In this document: piece after piece, positions 1 through 3,772 of the stretch | How positions within the stretch are numbered: the stretch's first letter is position 1 | Layout: each line of letters starts with the position of its first letter | DNA from: Bacteroidota bacterium | Lineage (GTDB): Bacteria > Bacteroidota > Bacteroidia > Chitinophagales > Saprospiraceae | DNA length: 6,186 nucleotides | NCBI GenBank assembly: GCA_024280135.1 | Contig: JAJRQS010000105.1 | Location: 1 to 6,186 of the forward strand | Direction: 5' to 3' | Notes under the pieces: model-generated | Seen by the model: only the letters and a program-made list of their open reading frames with translations | The model's database searches: none | What the model was told of the DNA's origin: nothing | Made by a program: the position numbers and the translations under genes

Positions 1-1
1 C

Positions 2-298
2 CGTCAACGCCAAGAAATAATTGAGCATCAGTTCGGCACCTTAAAACGACAATGGGGCTTTACCTACGTCTTAATGAAAGGCAAAGCGCATGTGTTAGGA
101 GAAGCCAGTTTGGCAATGCTGACATACAATCTAGTGCGTTTGATGAATATTTTTGGAATGGATGAGTTGAAAAAGCGGCTAAAGAGCTGTTTTTTTGTTT
201 TTTTCGCGAGCGGGAGTGAATTTAAGCCCTTTGAAGGGTTTAAATTATTTAAGAAATTCTTACCTTGTTGGAGTAAAAAGGAATTAAAAATGGCTTAG
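2..298 (+). CDS. Transposase, IS1182-family-like DDE type, C-terminal fragment (5' end outside the window)
   Basis: This is the last 98 codons of a DDE transposase, the enzyme that cuts and joins the ends of the insertion sequence. The frame is open from base 2 to a TAG at 296-298. The visible part holds the end of the catalytic fold: EHQFGTLKRQWGF near the start, which in IS1182 and related elements (DDE_Tnp_1_6 type) carries the third acidic residue, followed by the typical E-x-L-x-x-x-x-YNLVRLMNIFG helix. After about residue 63 the sequence becomes a phenylalanine- and lysine-rich tail (CFFVFFASG...SKKELKMA) that I do not recognise as conserved. Its first part is encoded by two runs of seven T (190-196, 198-204), followed by a strong hairpin. 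The upstream two thirds cannot be seen, so I cannot tell whether the transposase is intact. Confidence 0.82.
   Translation, partial: RQRQEIIEHQFGTLKRQWGFTYVLMKGKAHVLGEASLAMLTYNLVRLMNIFGMDELKKRLKSCFFVFFASGSEFKPFEGFKLFKKFLPCWSKKELKMA
219..246 (+). repeat. 13-bp hairpin inside the transposase 3' end, downstream of two T7 runs
   Basis: Arms 219-231 (AATTTAAGCCCTT) and 234-246 (AAGGGTTTAAATT) pair at 12 of 13 positions, with a G-U at the remaining one, around a 2-nt loop. It sits 14 nt after TTTTTTTGTTTTTTT (190-204). No T run follows it, so it does not look like a terminator. It could be structural, or stimulate slippage on the T runs. Confidence 0.6.
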
Positions 299-331
299 GT
301 GGCTTGTTTGCACTTTGTATTAAGCCATTTT
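287..331 (+). terminator. Terminator-like inverted repeat spanning the transposase stop codon
   Basis: AAAATGGCTTA (287-297) and TAAGCCATTTT (321-331) are perfect 11-bp inverted repeats around a 23-nt loop. The right arm ends in TTTT, and on the opposite strand the stem also runs into a T-rich tract (TTTTTAATTC), so it could end transcription from either side. It covers the transposase stop codon. The loop is long for an intrinsic terminator, so efficiency is uncertain. It would separate IS transcription from the Fic gene. Confidence 0.5.
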
Positions 332-364
332 GTTGAAAATTGGGGTTGGTGTGCGCAGACTCCC

Positions 365-378
365 GTTGTGGGCAAGCG
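365..378 (+). repeat. Left cassette boundary, GTTGTGGGC half-site
   Basis: GTTGTGGGC (365-373) is the exact reverse complement of GCCCACAAC (1322-1330) on the other side of the Fic gene. Extended by four bases, the match is 11 of 13 (GTTGTGGGCAAGC against GTTGTGGGCTGGC). In integron cassettes the first bases of a cassette are complementary to the start of its own attC site, and this pair fits that pattern, with the boundary expected between G365 and T366. It departs from the canonical GTTRRRY, so it is attC-like only. Confidence 0.45.
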
Positions 379-397
379 AATTAGAAGACAATAAGAC

Positions 398-1279
398 ATG
401 AGTAAAGAAAAAATATCCATACGCTTCTTTGATGATAGAGAAGTACGAGCTATTTGGGATGAAAAAAAATCAAAATGGTGGTTCTCTGTATTAGATGTTG
501 TTGCTATGCTCACCGACCAAGATGATTATAGTAAAACGCGCAACTATTGGAAATACCTTAAAGCCAAATTGAAAAAAGAAAATAGTCAAGTGGTTAGTGC
601 CACTACCCAGTTGAAAATACTTGCACCTGACGGGAAAAAGCGTTTATCAGACATGTTGGATTTCAACGGGATAATTGCATTGGGTAAAGAGTTTCCAAGC
701 AAAAAGGCAAATCGATTTATTGAATGGTTTACTTATAGTGATGAAAGTATTGACGGAAAAAGTAAAACAAAAGCCTATGCACTGTTTGAAAGTTCATTTA
801 TCAATAGTATTGAAATTGGAACAACAAAAGGATTACAACAAATTCATGCTTATTTATTTGGTGGTTTATATGATTTTGCCGGTCAAATCAGACAAAAAAA
901 TATTTCAAAAGGCGGTTTTCAATTTGCCGTATCACGGTTTTTGGGTGAAACATTAAAACAAATAGAAGAAATGCCTGAAACTACATTTAACGAAATCATA
1001 GATAAATATATAGAAATGAATATTGCCCATCCATTTATGGAAGGAAACGGGAGAACCACCAGAATATGGCTTGATTTGATATTAAAAAAACGCTTAAAAA
1101 AATGCGTTGATTGGAGTAAAATAAGTAAAAAAGATTATATGAACGCAATGATACAAAGCCCAACAAACAGTAATGTTCTGAAAAAATTATTGAGAAATGC
1201 TTTAACCGACAAAATTAATGACCGAGAAATGTTTATGAAAGGAATTGACTATTCCTATTACTACGAAGAAAATGAATAA
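398..1279 (+). CDS. BRO-N domain / class III Fic protein adenylyltransferase fusion
   Basis: A 293-residue protein with two modules. Residues 5-112 resemble the BRO-N domain of phage antirepressors ([13 protein letters not shown] at 27-39, [10 protein letters not shown] at 71-80, [12 protein letters not shown] at 99-110), usually linked to DNA binding. Residues 115-293 resemble Neisseria meningitidis Fic along their whole length. The Fic motif [12 protein letters not shown] is at 211-222, with catalytic H211, metal-binding E215 and both arginines R219 and R222. The flap is around KGGFQF (171-176). The family transfers AMP from ATP to target proteins, and the Neisseria enzyme modifies GyrB and ParE. 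The C-terminal S286-YYY-E290 matches the class III self-inhibitory (S/T)xxxE(G/N) motif, but E291 replaces G/N. This explains the absence of a separate antitoxin gene. The start is ATG 398: an in-frame TAA lies at 392-394 and a weak AGAAG at 383-387. The target of this protein is unknown. Confidence 0.9.
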   Translation: MSKEKISIRFFDDREVRAIWDEKKSKWWFSVLDVVAMLTDQDDYSKTRNYWKYLKAKLKKENSQVVSATTQLKILAPDGKKRLSDMLDFNGIIALGKEFPSKKANRFIEWFTYSDESIDGKSKTKAYALFESSFINSIEIGTTKGLQQIHAYLFGGLYDFAGQIRQKNISKGGFQFAVSRFLGETLKQIEEMPETTFNEIIDKYIEMNIAHPFMEGNGRTTRIWLDLILKKRLKKCVDWSKISKKDYMNAMIQSPTNSNVLKKLLRNALTDKINDREMFMKGIDYSYYYEENE

Positions 1280-1321
1280 TAAAAATATAAGAGGCTTGCA
1301 AAGACGAAATAAAAACAGCCA

Positions 1322-1453
1322 GCCCACAACAAAAAATATAGTGCATGCCGCATGTAGTTGTAAATATGACTGTTAGCGCACAAAATAAAATTAGTCGTAA
1401 CTTGAAAAATAATCGTTTCAAAATGCGGCACGCACCATATTCAAACGTTAGCT
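1322..1453 (+). repeat. attC-like palindromic element between the Fic and LRR genes
   Basis: The layout from left to right is: outer box GCCCACAAC (1322-1330); 5-nt spacer; stem arm 1336-1353 (ATATAGTGCATGCCGCAT); about 69-nt central part; stem arm 1423-1440 (ATGCGGCACGCACCATAT); 6-nt spacer; outer box GTTAGCT (1447-1453). The 18-bp arms match at 16 positions. Both mismatches are A-C on the top strand and therefore G-T wobbles on the bottom strand, so the bottom strand folds better. The central part holds smaller stems (TTGAAA 1402-1407 with TTTCAA 1416-1421; GACT 1368-1371 with AGTC 1392-1395) and a second GTTAGCGC (1372-1379). Length, spacers and strand bias fit an integron attC site, but the boxes are not canonical. 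It may also act as a transcription terminator. Confidence 0.5.
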
Positions 1454-1475
1454 TCAATAAAAAAATCAACTGAAT

Positions 1476-2468
1476 ATGAAACATCATTTTGGAGATTTTT
1501 TAGACAGAACAGGAAACTATTGGACAATAATTCCAAATAGAGAACGATTTGCATTTATTGCTGACTTTGATATTGAAAATAAGGATGAAGTAAAAATATT
1601 AACTATAAGCAAAAATCAAGAAAAAGAACATTGGAAACAAGTTTTTGATTGTCCTAATCTTGAAGAACTAACACTACACGACCCAAGTAGAGAACAAATA
1701 CAAGCAATTAGAAAACTGACAAATCTTAAAAGGTTAAGACTAACCTTTTTTCGAGCAAAAGACATTGAATTTGTTAGCGATTTATACAATTTAGAAGAAT
1801 TGATTTTAGAATACGTTTCAGGGTTTTCGGACTTATCGCCTTTATCTAAAATGAAAAAATTAAAATCTTTACACTTAGAAAACCTTCGTAAGGTTCAAAA
1901 TTTTGATGGACTTTCTGGGATTGATAGTTTAAAGTATTTATACATAAATGGAACTTTAGATTGGAAGCAACCAATTGATAATTTTGAGTTTCTTAAAGGT
2001 TTACCAAATCTTGAAGTATTGGCTTTAATATGGGTAATTAATAAAACACCCTTTCCTGCTTTTAGACCAATTATATATTTGAAAAATCTTAAAAAAATAA
2101 AAATAATAAGCAATATGTTCCCAACAGAAGAATTTGCTTATTTAGAAACAGCATTACCTAATGTAGCAGGAGCAATCTGGGAACCTTATACAAAGGTAGT
2201 AAGCGGATATATGGGAATGAAAGTTCTTCCAAAAAAAGATGAACGTTCAAAATTGTCTGATAAATCTCTAAGAGAAAATCACCCAGAAGTAAAAATAATT
2301 AACGGAAAAAGAATGATTAATGAACCTAACCCAGGTTGGTTTGAGTTTTTAGGAAAAGGTGCTGGAAAAGTTAAATGCAATAATCCTTTGGCAGAGGAAA
2401 AATGTACAGATTTTTCAAAGAAGTATTTAGAAATGAAAAAAAGAACTAAAAGTATAATTCAAAAATAA
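1476..2468 (+). CDS. Leucine-rich-repeat protein with a conserved-looking cysteine/glycine C-terminal block
   Basis: A 330-residue, lysine-rich, apparently cytoplasmic protein: I see no signal peptide or membrane segment. Residues 1-58 form an N-terminal cap. About seven leucine-rich repeats of 22-27 residues follow, each starting with a phrase such as PNLEELTL (60), TNLKRLRL (82), YNLEELIL (104), KKLKSLHL (128), DSLKYLYI (150), PNLEVLAL (177) and KNLKKIKI (203). LRR solenoids usually bind other proteins. A linker is followed by GWFEFLGKGAGKVKCNNP and a second cysteine (287-310), which looks like a conserved motif, but I cannot assign it to a named domain. No catalytic residues are evident. 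ATG 1476 is the only plausible start, because an in-frame TAA lies at 1458-1460. The gene begins about 28 nt after the GTTAGC box of the element before it and is strongly A+T-rich, consistent with acquisition by transfer. Function unknown. Confidence 0.75.
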   Translation: MKHHFGDFLDRTGNYWTIIPNRERFAFIADFDIENKDEVKILTISKNQEKEHWKQVFDCPNLEELTLHDPSREQIQAIRKLTNLKRLRLTFFRAKDIEFVSDLYNLEELILEYVSGFSDLSPLSKMKKLKSLHLENLRKVQNFDGLSGIDSLKYLYINGTLDWKQPIDNFEFLKGLPNLEVLALIWVINKTPFPAFRPIIYLKNLKKIKIISNMFPTEEFAYLETALPNVAGAIWEPYTKVVSGYMGMKVLPKKDERSKLSDKSLRENHPEVKIINGKRMINEPNPGWFEFLGKGAGKVKCNNPLAEEKCTDFSKKYLEMKKRTKSIIQK

Positions 2469-2469
2469 C

Positions 2470-2640
2470 AGTTGCTAATAAAGTGTATAAACAATAAGGG
2501 TTTCAGTGCTTAAACCAAAGTTCAGTACATTTTACAAAGTCCGCAAAATTTACAATTTTGTGTGTATATTAAATAAAGAAAAAAATTGTAAATTTGGCTA
2601 AGTGCTAAACCGAAAATTATTGTATTTTTAATCAGCACTA
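2470..2640 (+). repeat. Second palindromic intergenic element, looser, after the LRR gene
   Basis: Nested inverted repeats start two bases after the LRR stop codon. The outer pair is AGTTGCTAAT (2470-2479) with ATCAGCACT (2631-2639), one gap and one mismatch. The next pair is ACAATAA (2491-2497) with TTATTGT (2617-2623). The inner pair is a perfect 14-bp stem described separately. AGTGCT-AAACC also occurs as a direct repeat (2505-2515 and 2601-2610). The outer GCTAA (2474-2478) is complementary to TTAGC (1448-1452) at the start of the LRR unit, as expected for the attC of that cassette, but the right box has no GTT. It could be a decayed cassette site or simply a terminator region. Confidence 0.4.
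2546..2595 (+). terminator. A+T-rich 14-bp stem-loop downstream of the LRR gene
   Basis: AAATTTACAATTTT (2546-2559) and AAAATTGTAAATTT (2582-2595) are perfect inverted repeats around a 22-nt loop. GC (2543-2544) and GC (2597-2598) extend the stem past one mismatch. It lies about 80 nt after the LRR stop codon, the first strong hairpin there, and probably ends that transcript, though no long T run follows. It is the inner stem of the larger palindromic element. Confidence 0.4.
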
Positions 2641-2870
2641 AGCATATAAAAACCATTATGCATCATACCAAGACCGCCCAAAACCTATAAAATGAATGAA
2701 TACAAAAAATCCTGTCTTGTTGGCATAAATTAGAGCATTTTAGCCTTCATCACTTCCAAAAGGCAAAAATGTTAGCGAATTGAACATTGACCGAAAACTA
2801 GCCATCGGCATTCTCGACTCCTCAAGTTTCAAAAACAAATCCTGCCACCATCCGTATATCACTTTTTAAA
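2641..2870. other. Intergenic stretch between accessory and core halves; no convincing gene
   Basis: No + strand frame here looks coding, and I see no RNA gene. On the - strand a frame is open from about 2862 to a TAA at 2742-2740, encoding some 40 residues ending in MPMASFRSMFNSLTFLPFGSDEG. Only GTG 2862 or ATG 2811 could start it, and I see no ribosome site. The peptide reads like real protein, so it may be the remnant of a gene or of a dispersed repeat. A GTTAGCG (2771-2777) resembles the box at 1447 but has no stem around it. Confidence 0.4.
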
Positions 2871-2902
2871 TCTGCATTTTATAGATAAGCCCTATACCTT
2901 TG
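2871..2902 (+). promoter_or_regulatory. Bacteroidota-type promoter of ppa
   Basis: TACCTTTG (2895-2902) matches the Bacteroidota -7 consensus TAnnTTTG exactly. TCTG (2871-2874), one base off the -33 TTTG, lies 20 nt upstream. Transcription would start near 2908, leaving a leader of under 20 nt before ATG 2925, with no Shine-Dalgarno sequence, as is common in this phylum. Confidence 0.65.
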
Positions 2903-2924
2903 CACTAAATCTAAGACGAATATA

Positions 2925-3620
2925 ATGAGTGAAGCATTTAATACTTTGTGGGGAAATATGGAAAAGAGATACCAATCTCATCCATGGCATGGAATCAATA
3001 TTGGAAAGAACGCCCCAGAGGTCGTGATGTCCTTTATCGAAATGACCCCACATGATACTGTAAAATATGAGATCGACAAGCAATCTGGCTTTTTGATGGT
3101 TGACAGGCCTCAAAAGTTTTCTAATATCGTACCGGCTCTATATGGCTTTTTACCCCAGACTTATTGTGCGGAAGAAGTAGCCGATTATTGTATGAAAAAG
3201 AGTGGTAGAACAGGCGTTGTGGGCGATAAAGATCCATTAGACATACTCGTTTTGACGGAAAGAAATATTGCACATGGTAACATCATCGTGCCTGCTATCC
3301 CGATAGGAGGCATTCGTATGATAGATGATGGAGAAGCCGATGACAAGATTATTGCTGTATTGAAGGGTGATGAATCATATAACTGGAATACCTTATCAGA
3401 GTGTCCCCCTGCTATCATTGATAGAATTAGACACTATTTCCTTACGTATAAAACCATTCCTGGAGAATCTCTTAACCGTGTTGAAATAGCTGCTATCTAT
3501 GGTAAAGATGAAGCTTTAGAGGTCATCAATCGCTCTCGTGCGGACTATGCAAAACACTATGGCGGGATAGAAAGCAAGATGAACAAGGCCACTATCGATG
3601 TGATCAAAATGCACAAGTAG
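2925..3620 (+). CDS. ppa: Inorganic pyrophosphatase, soluble family I
   Basis: This cytoplasmic enzyme hydrolyses pyrophosphate to two phosphates, pulling forward nucleic-acid, amino-acid activation and other PPi-releasing reactions. The 231-residue protein keeps the family I active site. By alignment in my head to E. coli PPase I see K47 and E49 (VKYEI), R61, Y73 (LYGFLP), the metal-binding D101-K-D103-PL-D106, then D134, D139 and K141 in RMIDDGEADDK (131-141), and Y175-K176. K102 sits where the usual signature has S, G, D or N; all three aspartates are intact. It is longer than the roughly 175-residue E. coli enzyme, with an N-terminal extension and an insert near 82-97. It has its own upstream promoter. 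The gap of 152 bp to sucA and an A+T-rich stem there suggest separate transcription, though read-through cannot be excluded. Confidence 0.95.
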   Translation: MSEAFNTLWGNMEKRYQSHPWHGINIGKNAPEVVMSFIEMTPHDTVKYEIDKQSGFLMVDRPQKFSNIVPALYGFLPQTYCAEEVADYCMKKSGRTGVVGDKDPLDILVLTERNIAHGNIIVPAIPIGGIRMIDDGEADDKIIAVLKGDESYNWNTLSECPPAIIDRIRHYFLTYKTIPGESLNRVEIAAIYGKDEALEVINRSRADYAKHYGGIESKMNKATIDVIKMHK

Positions 3621-3707
3621 GGATTATTCCTTTTTTGTTTTAGGATCTACCGATGTCAAATAGGTAAATAAACTAATCTATTACCAAACAATAGTAGGAT
3701 TCCTTCG

Positions 3708-3736
3708 TTTTTATGGCATAAAAAGACCTATCTTTC
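3708..3736 (+). promoter_or_regulatory. Weak stem-loop and possible sucA promoter in the ppa-sucA gap
   Basis: TTTTTAT (3708-3714) and ATAAAAA (3718-3724) form a 7-bp A/T-only stem around GGC, too weak to call a terminator with confidence. Just after it, TATCTTTC (3729-3736) differs from the Bacteroidota -7 box TAnnTTTG only at the last base, and TTTT (3708-3711) could serve as a poor -33 box 17 nt upstream. If real, transcription of sucA would start near 3742, about 30 nt before its ATG. Confidence 0.3.
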
Positions 3737-3772
3737 GCCCTAATTTAAGGTAGAAGATCTACAAAACGAATC

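Larger units (their letters stand above)
1..364 (+). mobile_element. 3' end of an IS1182-family-like insertion sequence (left part outside the window)
   Basis: The transposase C-terminus (2-298), its terminator-like stem (287-331) and about 30 further bases make up the right end of an insertion sequence. The likely terminal repeat lies in GGGGTTGGTGTGCGCAGACT (341-360), a GC-richer block unlike the A+T-rich DNA around it, just before GTTGTGGGC at 365. The boundary is inferred: the left end is not in the window, so the inverted repeats and any target duplication cannot be compared. Family placement rests only on the transposase tail. Confidence 0.55.

Noticed and set aside
295..513. Minus-strand open frame across the IS/Fic junction
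   Set aside because: It overlaps the Fic start and the IS terminator, has no domain and no ribosome site. The Fic frame explains the sequence.
675..956. Second + strand frame inside the Fic gene
   Set aside because: Frame-shifted shadow of the Fic domain; the main frame carries all conserved motifs.
1233..1487. Minus-strand open frame across the Fic-LRR gap
   Set aside because: Covers the palindromic element and both gene ends. Its hydrophobic composition is what A+T-rich antisense DNA gives, and it has no recognisable domain.
1895..2113. Minus-strand open frame in the LRR gene
   Set aside because: Antisense shadow of the leucine-rich repeats.
2771..2777. GTTAGCG as a third cassette boundary
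   Set aside because: It matches the box at 1447 but has no paired stem on its left and no gene starting shortly after it; a 7-base match is weak.
2892..3113. Minus-strand open frame over the 5' end of ppa
   Set aside because: Antisense to a clear pyrophosphatase and would run through its promoter.
3185..3418. Minus-strand open frame within ppa
   Set aside because: Antisense to the active-site region of ppa, with no independent support.
3663..3685. GGTAA...TTACC as a ppa terminator
   Set aside because: Only 5 bp with a 13-nt loop and no T run afterwards; not better than chance in this composition.
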